DNA of 64,000 bases, from positions 1-64,000 of the forward strand of contig JAVKDO010000001.1 of NCBI GenBank assembly GCA_040222235.1. Reading direction: 5' to 3'. Numbering within the stretch: the stretch's first letter is position 1; each line of letters begins with the position of its first letter. Positions 44,359 to 53,332 of this stretch are shown one piece after another. Below the pieces are notes generated by a model. It worked only from the letters and a program-made list of their open reading frames with translations, had not been told where the DNA came from and searched no databases. The translations under genes were made by a program, and so were the position numbers. The stretch is from UBA6059 sp040222235. Lineage in GTDB: Bacteria; Bacteroidota; Bacteroidia; Cytophagales; Cyclobacteriaceae.

Positions 44359-45522
44359 ATGGTAGGTTATCAGTATTCAAAACTTCTTCTTTTATGCTCA
44401 GCTTTTTTCCTTTTACAGTTTAGTCAGAGTTGTCAAAAGACGGTTAGAGAAGATGGCACCACTTTTCCCTTTCAAGAGGCGGTACGTGTCGGCCCATCGA
44501 ATCATCACTCCTGTTTCAGTTATTACAACACCACGCCTGAAAGTCCTGATGGCAGTCTGATAGCCTATGTGAAGTTGCTTTCCATGCCTCAGGAAGAGCG
44601 ATATGAAGAGGTAAATGGAGAGATTTGGATTTGTAATAGTGATTTATCTAATCAAAGGAAGGTGGTAGATGTCAGTCTTAATGGCGTCCATAATGGCGCC
44701 AGATTGCAGTGGCTGGACAATCGTTCGTTCGCTTATCAGGATGATATGATTAGGGCGGTCACTATTGAGGGTAAGGAACTGATCGCACCTGTAGCCGGCA
44801 CCATTGGACACAAGCCGTTTCAAGGTCGGTTTCTTTATGCTTCCGTAGATGACAGCACCGGCTTGTACACCATATTTGAGTATGACGTACTAAATCAAAA
44901 AATATCAAGGTTAGGAGATGCCAGTAATTACACCCAGATCGAAGAGTTGTTTCCTTTTGATGATATGCGACTAGTGGAAGATAGACGCATACTACATCTT
45001 CAGTATAGTCCTGATGGCACTAAAATCGCTTTTAGGATCGATATTGGGTCAAAAGATGAGCAATTCAAGCACTTGATTTCCCAGAACATTGACGGTAGTG
45101 ACATCCGGTTTTTTGGATCCAAGCCCATGCATTTTGCCTGGTATGATAATGCCAGTCTTATGGGGCATGACAATCAAATCAATGATGGCATGCCCAACGA
45201 TAAGAGCGGTCGGCGATGGGACTTGAATGGAAACCACATAGAAACGCTTTCGGGAATGGGCAATCACCTTGCCGCCTCCTATGACCGGGAGCTATTTGCT
45301 TCTGAAAGTTGGTATAAGGAAAATCCGATTGTGCTGAGGGTATTCAAAAAGGGGGAAATGCTTCCAATTTGGCAGGATACCGTTTCGATAGACAGCCGTA
45401 CGACCTGGACGCTGGCAAATCATGTCAACCCTTCGTTTTCTAGAGATAATAGGCGATTGTATTTCAACAAATACACAGAAGAAGGCTTGGCCCAGGCACA
45501 CATGGTCGTGTTGAGTAAGTAG
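44359..45522 (+). CDS. beta-propeller lipoprotein, possible PL22/PL24-like lyase
   Basis: The 387-residue protein has a lipobox SQSC (Cys25) and TolB/WD40-like blades: FSYYNTTPESPDGSLIAYV, LQYSPDGTKIAFRIDIGS and VNPSFSRDNRRLYFNK. Paired histidines (GPSNHHSCFSYY, near 50) and ANHVNPSF near the C-terminus recall seven-bladed lyases such as oligogalacturonide lyase PL22 and ulvan lyase PL24, in which His residues bind metal or act in catalysis. The match is by pattern only; a sugar-binding propeller is the alternative. It starts nine bases after the toroid-like gene and ends that operon. Confidence 0.65.
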   Translation: MVGYQYSKLLLLCSAFFLLQFSQSCQKTVREDGTTFPFQEAVRVGPSNHHSCFSYYNTTPESPDGSLIAYVKLLSMPQEERYEEVNGEIWICNSDLSNQRKVVDVSLNGVHNGARLQWLDNRSFAYQDDMIRAVTIEGKELIAPVAGTIGHKPFQGRFLYASVDDSTGLYTIFEYDVLNQKISRLGDASNYTQIEELFPFDDMRLVEDRRILHLQYSPDGTKIAFRIDIGSKDEQFKHLISQNIDGSDIRFFGSKPMHFAWYDNASLMGHDNQINDGMPNDKSGRRWDLNGNHIETLSGMGNHLAASYDRELFASESWYKENPIVLRVFKKGEMLPIWQDTVSIDSRTTWTLANHVNPSFSRDNRRLYFNKYTEEGLAQAHMVVLSK

Positions 45523-45722
45523 GGAGTTATTCCTTATCTACCATAGTGCATTACTTCAATCGGGGAATTCGCTTAGTACTTTGAGACCTATTTAGGTTAA
45601 TAAATTACCACTATGACCCTACAGTACTAGATTTTTGTGTTCAGCTATTCTGAATGGACTATTTGATGATAGAGAAATGACATCCCTGAGTCTTTCGTCC
45701 TTATGAGATGGCATTAAGAGCG

Positions 45723-47738
45723 TTACTTTGAATAGATCAATTTTAGGCTATCCGTTTGACTTCCCCTCGTGAGTTGTACCAAATAGATCCCAGTAACTAG
45801 GTTTTGAGGTGTCCACGTGATCTCATGAGCACCTGATCTCTGATACTCGTCAATGAGCACCTGCACTTCCCGTCCCAGTAAATCTAAAATTCTAAGTGTA
45901 ACGTGCTCAGGCGAGGTAAGCTGATAAGTAACGTTGGTGAATTGATCAAAAGGATTGGGATATACTGTAGGCTTTTGTGATTTGTCTATTGCCGAATTTA
46001 TTGAAAGGACAGTTGAATCTACCGGAATAGGTGGGGTGTTAAAAGCGGTATCAGATGCCACATTTGAGTAAGCAGTAGCAACACCATTTCTAGTCGCCTT
46101 CACTCTGTAAGAATAGATAAGTTCATCCAGCACAGTCGAATCCGAGTAACCCGTGGTATTGGCTCCCAGCATAGCTAATTCCTCAAAATCATTAGATGCT
46201 ACGCTCCGCTCTACGACAAACCCATCCTCATTATCGGACCTATCCGTCCAGTTGAGTTGGATGATTTCACCTTCGACTGCCTCGGCTGTTAGCTGATTAG
46301 GTGCTATAACCCGGATGGCACCTGAGGTTATGTCTGTCGCTTCGTTGGAAAATTCACTGCATTGGTCGTCTCGACAAGCTTTGATCCGATAGGAGTAGAG
46401 CGTGGAGTCCTGCACATTGCGATCCAGAAATGACCTTTGATCTTGATGAATAATTCGGTAGGCCCTAAAATCCGTAGTTTCTGTCTTACGATGAAGGATG
46501 AATCTACCGACAATGTCTCCGTTGTGATCCCAAGTAAGTCTTATCTGATCGTCGGCGATGGAGTCTATGGCCAGGTTGGCTGGTTTGGGAGGTGGGATGG
46601 TAGCCCGACCTGTCCATCGCTCGGTTGACTCCCACTGCATTTTTATATCATTGTTGATCCATTTTACCCGTGTTGTGTCCTGCTGACAAGCATTTTGACC
46701 ACAGGCATTTTCATTGCTATTACTGCATAGTGCTGCCTCAGCTAGCTGGCAGTCCTCACCTTCATTATCCCAGCAGAAAGGATAGTGGAAGATGCTATTA
46801 GTAATCGTGATTTGACTTGGACAATTGGCTGTGCCGTCATTGTAGAACTCTCCACTTAGCCTAAGGAAGCCAACCTGTTGATCCTCATCCGGGTTACCTG
46901 TAGTGACCGATAGACCAGTGTAGTAGGCTTCAAAGTTGTCAAACAAGAGATTGTTGGGCACCCTGCCATTAGCCTCTCGCCGCACCTTCAGTGCTGAGCC
47001 TGATACATTGACCATCAAGACGTTCCTGATTTCTGAGTCTCCCAATCGGGTACAGTAGAAGCCATGGAGCCCACCTCGCGTACCGCGGACATTGTGTCCC
47101 TCCGTCATGACCACACCGTCGATCAACACATTCTTAGAGTTCTTCGGATAGATGACAGCCGGTGCAAAGGCATTCTCATTGAGTTCGTCTGTAAAGAAGT
47201 AGGTACCCGCTTTATGGACTTCCAGGTTTCGGGCCGTGACATTTTCGGTTTCAAATATGACCAGCGTACTCTCTTCCCACATTTCGAAAGTGATATTCTC
47301 TATCAGTACCGGTTGTTCGCTTGGTTCGATGATCAGGATAGCAATGACGGGTTCATTGTTGTGCTTGTAGAAGCCTCCATACAGTATGGCATTCTCTTCA
47401 GCGCCGTAGGTCGAGATGGTAAGCTCTTTATCGATATCCCAAATGAAGGCACTAACCCTGTTGCCGTCAAATTCAGAAACAGTACCAATGTGATGGGTAA
47501 AACGCTCTCCACCTTTTAGGAGTATGGTTGACGTTTCTTGGTCAGATATAGCACAAAGGAATCTCGCCCGATGTAGGGTTAAGACTGGCTCTGCTATCGT
47601 GCCGCTGTTGCTGTCATCTCCTGAAGGACTTACATAGATGGTTTGTGCATGAGCATCGTACCCGGGAATCACAGCTAGAAGAAATGAAGTAAACAACAAA
47701 AAAGCTACCCTCGTTAGACTTTGTCCCATTAGATGCAT
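45723..47738 (-). CDS. T9SS-exported beta-helix protein with two FnIII domains
   Basis: The 671-residue protein has a signal peptide (about 1-32). A beta-helix domain (about 33-390) begins TIYVSPSGDDSNSGT and carries VIYPKNSKNVLIDGVVMTEGHN, LHGFYCTRLGDSEIRNVLM and a Cys-rich segment (DCQLAEAALCSNSNENACGQNAC). Two fibronectin type III domains (about 393-480 and 490-580) and a T9SS sorting domain (VYPNPFDQF to the end) follow. The N-terminal domain is a paralogue of the 52065 gene product. The family resembles chondroitinase-B/alginate-lyase-like beta-helices but I cannot assign it. It is the only minus-strand gene between two plus-strand operons. Confidence 0.75.
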   Translation of the reverse strand: MHLMGQSLTRVAFLLFTSFLLAVIPGYDAHAQTIYVSPSGDDSNSGTIAEPVLTLHRARFLCAISDQETSTILLKGGERFTHHIGTVSEFDGNRVSAFIWDIDKELTISTYGAEENAILYGGFYKHNNEPVIAILIIEPSEQPVLIENITFEMWEESTLVIFETENVTARNLEVHKAGTYFFTDELNENAFAPAVIYPKNSKNVLIDGVVMTEGHNVRGTRGGLHGFYCTRLGDSEIRNVLMVNVSGSALKVRREANGRVPNNLLFDNFEAYYTGLSVTTGNPDEDQQVGFLRLSGEFYNDGTANCPSQITITNSIFHYPFCWDNEGEDCQLAEAALCSNSNENACGQNACQQDTTRVKWINNDIKMQWESTERWTGRATIPPPKPANLAIDSIADDQIRLTWDHNGDIVGRFILHRKTETTDFRAYRIIHQDQRSFLDRNVQDSTLYSYRIKACRDDQCSEFSNEATDITSGAIRVIAPNQLTAEAVEGEIIQLNWTDRSDNEDGFVVERSVASNDFEELAMLGANTTGYSDSTVLDELIYSYRVKATRNGVATAYSNVASDTAFNTPPIPVDSTVLSINSAIDKSQKPTVYPNPFDQFTNVTYQLTSPEHVTLRILDLLGREVQVLIDEYQRSGAHEITWTPQNLVTGIYLVQLTRGSQTDSLKLIYSK

Positions 47739-47916
47739 AGTACCTCAATCTTTTGATTTCCTGATGGTAAGAGAGTATTTATTATTCGTAACCGAAGCTA
47801 TTCTCAGGGTTACTTAAAACATAATTGGCAATTGGGCAAACCTAAGCCATCTGCCTACTTTCCCTTACGGTAGTGACGTAAATTGTGTCTTGATACCCTC
47901 AAAGCGTTGGGTATGC

Positions 47917-47924
47917 TACCTTTA
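47917..47924 (+). promoter_or_regulatory. possible -7 element of the Nramp-like operon
   Basis: TACCTTTA differs from the Bacteroidota -7 consensus TAnnTTTG at the last base. It lies 25 bases before the TTG start at 47949. No clear -33 TTTG is present at the right distance. Confidence 0.3.
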
Positions 47925-47948
47925 ACCCAACATTAAGCCCACAATACT

Positions 47949-49190
47949 TTGAATCGACTCATACAGCGTGTTGCACTTTTTCTTTCTGCACTTGGACCAG
48001 GCTTTTTCCTGGTAGGCTATAATATTGGCACAGGTAGCGTTACCACAATGGCCTCCGCAGGTGCAAATCATGGTACGGGACTCATGTGGGCCGTGTTGGT
48101 CTCCTGTGTTTTTACCTATATACTGATCGTCACCTTCGGACAGTATACGCTAGTGACGGGAAAAACTGCACTTCAGAGTTTTAAAATGAATTTTGGACCT
48201 GAAATGGCTAAACTGGTACTTTGGTCCTTGATCATTTCTGAGATGGTATCTAGTATCGGTGTAATGGCGATACTATCGGAAGTTATTCACGAGTATTCTA
48301 AGCTGTTCACTTCATCAGGCGAAGGAATCAATACGGTTCTCATTTCGGTAGTAACAGGTTTGTTGGTCGTAGGTCTGCTATTCAATGGACGCTATTCGTT
48401 TATTGAAAAGATCCTGATTGTATTTGTTACCGTGATGGGGCTCTCTTTTTTATTGAGTAGTGTATTGATCATTCAAAGTCCCTCAGAGGTGTTGACAGGT
48501 ATGATTCCGAGTATTCCTGAAGGTGCTAATGCCGGATTGATCATTGCAGGTATGATCGGCACTACCATGGGTGGCGTGGTGTATGTCGTGCGCTCTAGCA
48601 CTATGAAAGAAAAGAATTGGGGAATCTCGAACCTGAAGATGGAAAAAAGGGATGCGCTGGTCTCGGCCGGTGTGATGTTTTTACTCAGTGCGGCGATTAT
48701 GGCCGCCGCAGCTGGTACACTACATCCACTCAGTTTGAAGGTCGACAATGCTATCGATATGGTGAAATTACTCGAGCCACTTGCAGGTTCGTTTGCCATT
48801 TCACTTTTCGTTGGCGGGTTAGTGGCGGCAGGATTGTCTTCTTTGTTCCCCCACTACATTCTTGTGCCTATGCTGCTATCAGACTATCAGGATAAGAAGC
48901 TTGATCTGTCAACCACTAAGAACCGTATGATCGTGATATTCTATGCCGCTTTGGGTCTAATTGTCCCCATTTTTGGCGGTAGACCGGTAGCCGTGATGAT
49001 CGTCTCCCAGGCGCTAGCACTACTTGCAACACCGACCATACTCGTACTGATGTGGATACAACTCAATGACAAAAAGGCGCTTGGATCCTATGCTATAGGG
49101 TTGCCAAAGAATATTTTGATCGGTCTGATCACCGCTTTCACCCTTTTTATCTGTGTCTTGGGATTTATGGGTATTGCTGACTTATTATAA
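47949..49190 (+). CDS. Nramp-like permease lacking the metal-binding motifs
   Basis: The 413-residue protein has eleven or so membrane segments in the Nramp (LeuT-fold) arrangement, opening with LSALGPGFFLVGYNIGTGS. Helix 1 of true metal transporters has DPGN; here the place is NIGT (about 25-28). Helix 6 normally has MPH; here it reads MIGTTMGGVVY (about 202-212). With both metal-coordinating motifs gone, metal transport is unlikely. Its position at the head of a run of sugar-degradation genes suggests uptake of a sugar or uronate product, which is inference. The start is a TTG at 47949; no earlier ATG is in frame. Confidence 0.8.
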   Translation: MNRLIQRVALFLSALGPGFFLVGYNIGTGSVTTMASAGANHGTGLMWAVLVSCVFTYILIVTFGQYTLVTGKTALQSFKMNFGPEMAKLVLWSLIISEMVSSIGVMAILSEVIHEYSKLFTSSGEGINTVLISVVTGLLVVGLLFNGRYSFIEKILIVFVTVMGLSFLLSSVLIIQSPSEVLTGMIPSIPEGANAGLIIAGMIGTTMGGVVYVVRSSTMKEKNWGISNLKMEKRDALVSAGVMFLLSAAIMAAAAGTLHPLSLKVDNAIDMVKLLEPLAGSFAISLFVGGLVAAGLSSLFPHYILVPMLLSDYQDKKLDLSTTKNRMIVIFYAALGLIVPIFGGRPVAVMIVSQALALLATPTILVLMWIQLNDKKALGSYAIGLPKNILIGLITAFTLFICVLGFMGIADLL

Positions 49191-49198
49191 ATTGATGC

Positions 49199-50125
49199 AT
49201 GATGACTAAAAATACTGTTAATGACCACATTGTTTGCGCCTACTTGTATTCCATAACCAAATACGGCTATCCACCTCCCGCAAGCGGGACATTGGCGCAT
49301 ATCGATGAAATGATCGAGTTGGGTTTTGCTTCAATCGAATTGGAAGGAATTCGTGAAGATCATCTGATGGAAGTGTTTGCCTTGAAAGACAGTATTGCAG
49401 AAAAGCTGAGAAAAGAGAATCTGACGGTTCCTTATTTCTGCGGTGTACTCCCTGGTTTGTCATCATTGGATGAAGCAGAACGAAACAAACAGCTGGATCT
49501 ATTTGAGAAGGGATGCGAGACAGCTGCTTGTTTTGGGGCGATAGGTGTATTGGATAATGCCCCTTTACCGCCTTTCCATTTCCCTTCGGATATTCCGGTC
49601 GTCAGACACTACGATGAAGAAGTCCTCAATGCTGCCTACTGGCCTAAGGATGTCTCCTGGGAGCAGTACTGGGAGCAATTGGTGGATACCTACAGAACGG
49701 CATGTGAAATTGCCGGTAGGTATAAGCTTAAATATGTGATGCACCCCGCTGTAGGTGTACTTGCGTCCAGTACTGATGGCTATCTGAGATTTCATGATGC
49801 GGTGAAGATGGATAACCTGCGGTTCAATTTTGATACGGCCAATCAGTTCCTGATCAAGGAAAACTTGTCACTATCGCTAAGAAGGTTGAAAGACCATATC
49901 GACTACATCCACGTCTCGGATAACGGTGGATTCAAGATGGAACATCTTGCCATCGGCCAGGGAAACATCCGTTGGGATGTGTTTTTTGAAACATTACAAG
50001 TGATTGATTTTAAAGGACACATTGGGATAGATATCGGCGGAGATGAATCGGCAGTTGATGATTTGGATGTTGCTTATACGGATGCCGCGGCATTTATTTC
50101 AGAGCATTGGCATGCTATTCATTGA
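49199..50125 (+). CDS. sugar-phosphate isomerase/epimerase-like TIM-barrel protein
   Basis: The 308-residue protein belongs to the xylose-isomerase-like/AP-endonuclease-2 TIM-barrel superfamily. Strands include HIDEMIELGFASIELEGI, LKYVMHPAV, LRFNFDTANQF, HIDYIHVSDN and HIGIDIGGDES, giving the acidic and His residues (Glu, Asp, His, Glu/Asp) that bind a divalent metal. Members isomerise or epimerise keto-sugars and sugar acids. It starts nine bases after the permease gene, so import and first conversion are probably coupled. No signal peptide is seen and the protein is cytoplasmic. The exact substrate is unknown. Confidence 0.85.
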   Translation: MMTKNTVNDHIVCAYLYSITKYGYPPPASGTLAHIDEMIELGFASIELEGIREDHLMEVFALKDSIAEKLRKENLTVPYFCGVLPGLSSLDEAERNKQLDLFEKGCETAACFGAIGVLDNAPLPPFHFPSDIPVVRHYDEEVLNAAYWPKDVSWEQYWEQLVDTYRTACEIAGRYKLKYVMHPAVGVLASSTDGYLRFHDAVKMDNLRFNFDTANQFLIKENLSLSLRRLKDHIDYIHVSDNGGFKMEHLAIGQGNIRWDVFFETLQVIDFKGHIGIDIGGDESAVDDLDVAYTDAAAFISEHWHAIH

Positions 50126-50194
50126 TGCTTCGTAGTGGTGGATGGTTCGTAAAGTAGTCTTCAACACATAGGCTATTTTACTAACACTTGCACA

Positions 50195-52036
50195 ATGCGG
50201 CTTCAGCTTCTCCATATTTTATTTCTATCTGTATCCTCAATTTTTTTACTTGGTTGCGAACCGCCACCTTCAAATGAAGATCAAACCCCAGTGGTACGTT
50301 CCAAAGCCTGGCTGGAAACCTACTTAAAACAACCGATACCCGAAAGCCCCAGAAAGAGCAGGTACTTTGAATTGATCAATGAAGTCTCTGGCGATTATTG
50401 CGATGTTGATGTTTCGTTTTTCACCGGCACTGACCAACATGAATCGCCTAGCCGGAGAAAGATTAGTGCGCTGGGAAACCTGGCGTTCTCCTATCATACA
50501 CCAGGACTCATCTATCATAAAGATCCTACGGCATTGAGTATGCTCAGAGATTCATTTGTAGGCATGACCTCACATGTTTCAGATGAAGGTAAATTTACCT
50601 GGGAAAATGATAAGCTATCATATAGACATGGTAGTCATGAACACGGCTGGAGGTTAGAGCCACTACTCATGGGATACATATGGATCAAAGAGGATCTGAG
50701 TGAGGGCGACCAGGAAATCATCGAAGATGCGCTATGGAAGGCAGGCAGATGGTTGTTCGAGAATCCAAACACTGAAAACAATAATAGAGGAATTGTTTCA
50801 TCTGCGGTATTAGCTTCGGCAGGTTTGTACTTCGAAGAGCCAACATGGTTCAATCGAGCGCAAGATCTGGGTGACGACATATTCAAAGCAGTTATTCTAC
50901 CGAATGGTCAGATCGGTGAGCATACAGAGCAGTATGCCGGTGGTGGGCCTGATATTAACTACACCTACACTGGTCTAGGCTACCTGTATACTTACCGGCT
51001 TTTTACGGGTGCTGAGCATTTGGATCCGCTGATCAAGAAAGCAGCGCACTGGCTGACTGGATACAATACGGTGAGTCAGTGGCCTGTGGTAGTTGGAGCC
51101 TCTGTTCGAACTACACGAGCCAATTCATCGAGCTATCGCGACTGTTTACCGCTGTTTGAGCGGATGTCCAAAGTAGATCCCTACTATGGTTTTATCTCAG
51201 ATATGGCTTTGGAAAAGGTAGGTGGACTTGGATACAATCCGTTTGATCCGGGTAGGTGTCATATCATAAGCCCGGCTATCTGGGCACTGCTCGAAGGAGG
51301 TAAAGGAGGTGATGCGGGTGCAAGAGATCATGTCAATCGGACTGAAGTCTACAATAATCCCAATGTCGATTATGCCCTGGTCACACGAGACTACCAAACC
51401 GGAATTGTATTTCGGGCGCGAAGTGGCTACAAGAACAACAGCCAGGAGCTGTACAGAAAACTGCCAGCCGAAGGAATGCCTTTGAGAGGCATGCAGACTT
51501 GGGCATGGCAAGATGAGCTGCCCATCATACTGCATGATGACGGTGGGGCAGAGGGTCGACATTCATATACATCAGCTGGTGATTTTAATTCTGCCACTAC
51601 CGATGTGGATCGGTGGGAGGAAATTGTAAATGCAGACTCCACTATGCATACTATTGTCGAATGGCGAGGGCCCTTTTGGACGCTATACGCCTTCACAGAG
51701 TCATCGACGGTGGTTGCCTATGGTGGGCCGGAGCGTGATTATACTACGAAATGGTATATGAATCCAGACATAGTCCCAAGACATAGTATTGATGCTGATA
51801 AGAATACGATATCATTTGAAGGACTAGCTGGAAAAATTATCTACCGAACAGGCCAAGCCACGTCGAAAGAAGGTGGTGTGGAAATAATTACGGATGCGGA
51901 AAACATGGCTTTCGGATTCTCAGATAACAATTTCAGCTTCAATCAAAGAAGCGAGCCGGCTAATAGGCTAACATTTACAGATATGTCAGGATCCTATGAA
52001 CTTGATTTTGATATGCTCTTAAAATCTCGAAATTAA
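50195..52036 (+). CDS. toroid-like lipoprotein, candidate polysaccharide lyase
   Basis: The 613-residue protein has a lipobox LLGC (Cys21). A helical N-terminal half (about 40-350) suggests an alpha/alpha toroid: RHGSHEHGWRLEPLLMGYIW, NTENNNRGIVSSAVLASAG, and NGQIGEHTEQYAGGGPDINY, where Asn, His and Tyr might be catalytic. A beta-sandwich half (about 380-613) follows, with TGIVFRARSGYKNN and HDDGGAEGRHSYTSAGDF. This order matches lyases of the heparinase II/III and PL8-like superfamily, but I cannot place it in a numbered family. It lies with an isomerase before it and a beta-helix protein after it in one run. Confidence 0.7.
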   Translation: MRLQLLHILFLSVSSIFLLGCEPPPSNEDQTPVVRSKAWLETYLKQPIPESPRKSRYFELINEVSGDYCDVDVSFFTGTDQHESPSRRKISALGNLAFSYHTPGLIYHKDPTALSMLRDSFVGMTSHVSDEGKFTWENDKLSYRHGSHEHGWRLEPLLMGYIWIKEDLSEGDQEIIEDALWKAGRWLFENPNTENNNRGIVSSAVLASAGLYFEEPTWFNRAQDLGDDIFKAVILPNGQIGEHTEQYAGGGPDINYTYTGLGYLYTYRLFTGAEHLDPLIKKAAHWLTGYNTVSQWPVVVGASVRTTRANSSSYRDCLPLFERMSKVDPYYGFISDMALEKVGGLGYNPFDPGRCHIISPAIWALLEGGKGGDAGARDHVNRTEVYNNPNVDYALVTRDYQTGIVFRARSGYKNNSQELYRKLPAEGMPLRGMQTWAWQDELPIILHDDGGAEGRHSYTSAGDFNSATTDVDRWEEIVNADSTMHTIVEWRGPFWTLYAFTESSTVVAYGGPERDYTTKWYMNPDIVPRHSIDADKNTISFEGLAGKIIYRTGQATSKEGGVEIITDAENMAFGFSDNNFSFNQRSEPANRLTFTDMSGSYELDFDMLLKSRN

Positions 52037-52064
52037 TGTTTTGGATTAGAAAAATAATTCTCTG

Positions 52065-53210
52065 ATGAACGATAGTCTTATAAAACTCCTGTCCTTAATT
52101 GTTATGCTGACCTTTTGTAGCGTACATCATTTACAGGCATTGACGATCTATGTGAGTCCTACTGGAAGTGATGATAACGATGGTCAAAGTCCCCAACATG
52201 CGATCGAGACATTAGCTAAAGCCAAAAAGATGTGTCTGAATTCAAAAGACGATTCTTTTGAGATTTTTCTTCAGGGAGGTGTAGTTCATTCAAACTTTGA
52301 TGAACCTGAAAGCGAGAGTTTTTATGACAATTCTCGAACCAATGAATTCGGATTTGTTTGGGATATCGACAAACCACTTGTACTTTCTACTTATGGGTCT
52401 GACGAAAAAGCGATCATTTATGGGTCGAAATATACCAAGGGAAAAAAAGAGGCAACCATGCCTATATGCGTTTATCGCCCTAGCTCGGAAAAAGTCTTAA
52501 TAGAAAATCTCTTTATTAAAATGTGGCAAAAAGGTGCCATTATGGTCATGGAATCAGAGAATGTGCATATTCGAAACATAAAGGTTGATAGCATAGGTAC
52601 GGTATATATCCCGGATGATGTCCTTTCGCCAAATGGCAGTGACTACCCTTATGTGGCCGGAGTAATTTACCCAAAGAACTCCAGTAACATATTGATTGAA
52701 AACATCGTCATGACGAATTGTCATAATATATTTCCAAGCTCTGATGCATTGCATGGCTTCTATTGCACGCGATTGAATAACTCGGAAATAAGAAACGTCT
52801 ACATGAAAAATGTAAGTGGCTCCCCTTTAAAATTCAGAAGGGCGGCTGCAAACAATGTCTATGTTCATGATATCCAATGTTATTATTCAGGCACTACCAA
52901 TACGCATGGTTCAGATGAATTGGATCAGCCAGGATTTGTGCGTTACAGTGGTGACGTGAATTCAGGTTGTCCGAGCAACATTCTCATTGAGAATGCCACT
53001 TTTTGGTATCCCTATTGCTGGTCGGATAAAGAAGACTGTTATCAAGCGTCTTCTCAACCTTGCTCCATGAGCAATGAGGCTTTGTGTGGTGGTAAGAATA
53101 CTTGTTACGAAGATCAGGAGAGGATTAAGTGGGTCAATGTAGATTTCAGGTATGATTGGGTTTCTGATGATGGCAGTATTCCACTACCCCCGATGTATGA
53201 GACGAATTAG
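52065..53210 (+). CDS. secreted beta-helix protein, paralogue of the 45723 gene product
   Basis: The 381-residue protein has a signal peptide (about 1-26) and a single beta-helix domain starting TIYVSPTGSDDNDGQ. It shares with the 45723-47738 protein WDIDKPLVLSTYGSDEKAIIYG, VIYPKNSSNILIENIVMTNCHN, LHGFYCTRLNNSEIRNVYM, VSGSPLKFRR and the Cys-rich YPYCWSDKEDCYQASSQPC segment. It lacks the FnIII and T9SS domains, so it is probably periplasmic while its relative is displayed outside. The conserved His, Lys and Arg in HN, LHGF and KFRR are candidate catalytic residues. Family unknown to me. Confidence 0.75.
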   Translation: MNDSLIKLLSLIVMLTFCSVHHLQALTIYVSPTGSDDNDGQSPQHAIETLAKAKKMCLNSKDDSFEIFLQGGVVHSNFDEPESESFYDNSRTNEFGFVWDIDKPLVLSTYGSDEKAIIYGSKYTKGKKEATMPICVYRPSSEKVLIENLFIKMWQKGAIMVMESENVHIRNIKVDSIGTVYIPDDVLSPNGSDYPYVAGVIYPKNSSNILIENIVMTNCHNIFPSSDALHGFYCTRLNNSEIRNVYMKNVSGSPLKFRRAAANNVYVHDIQCYYSGTTNTHGSDELDQPGFVRYSGDVNSGCPSNILIENATFWYPYCWSDKEDCYQASSQPCSMSNEALCGGKNTCYEDQERIKWVNVDFRYDWVSDDGSIPLPPMYETN

Positions 53211-53332
53211 TCAATTTAGAGTCTCATTGGGTAGGGAGATGAGTGGTTATCTTTAGTTCAAATATGTTATCCATGAAGCTAGCTGGATTGATCATAATTT
53301 AAAATGTGTTCATCCAAGCCTTATACGATTTA

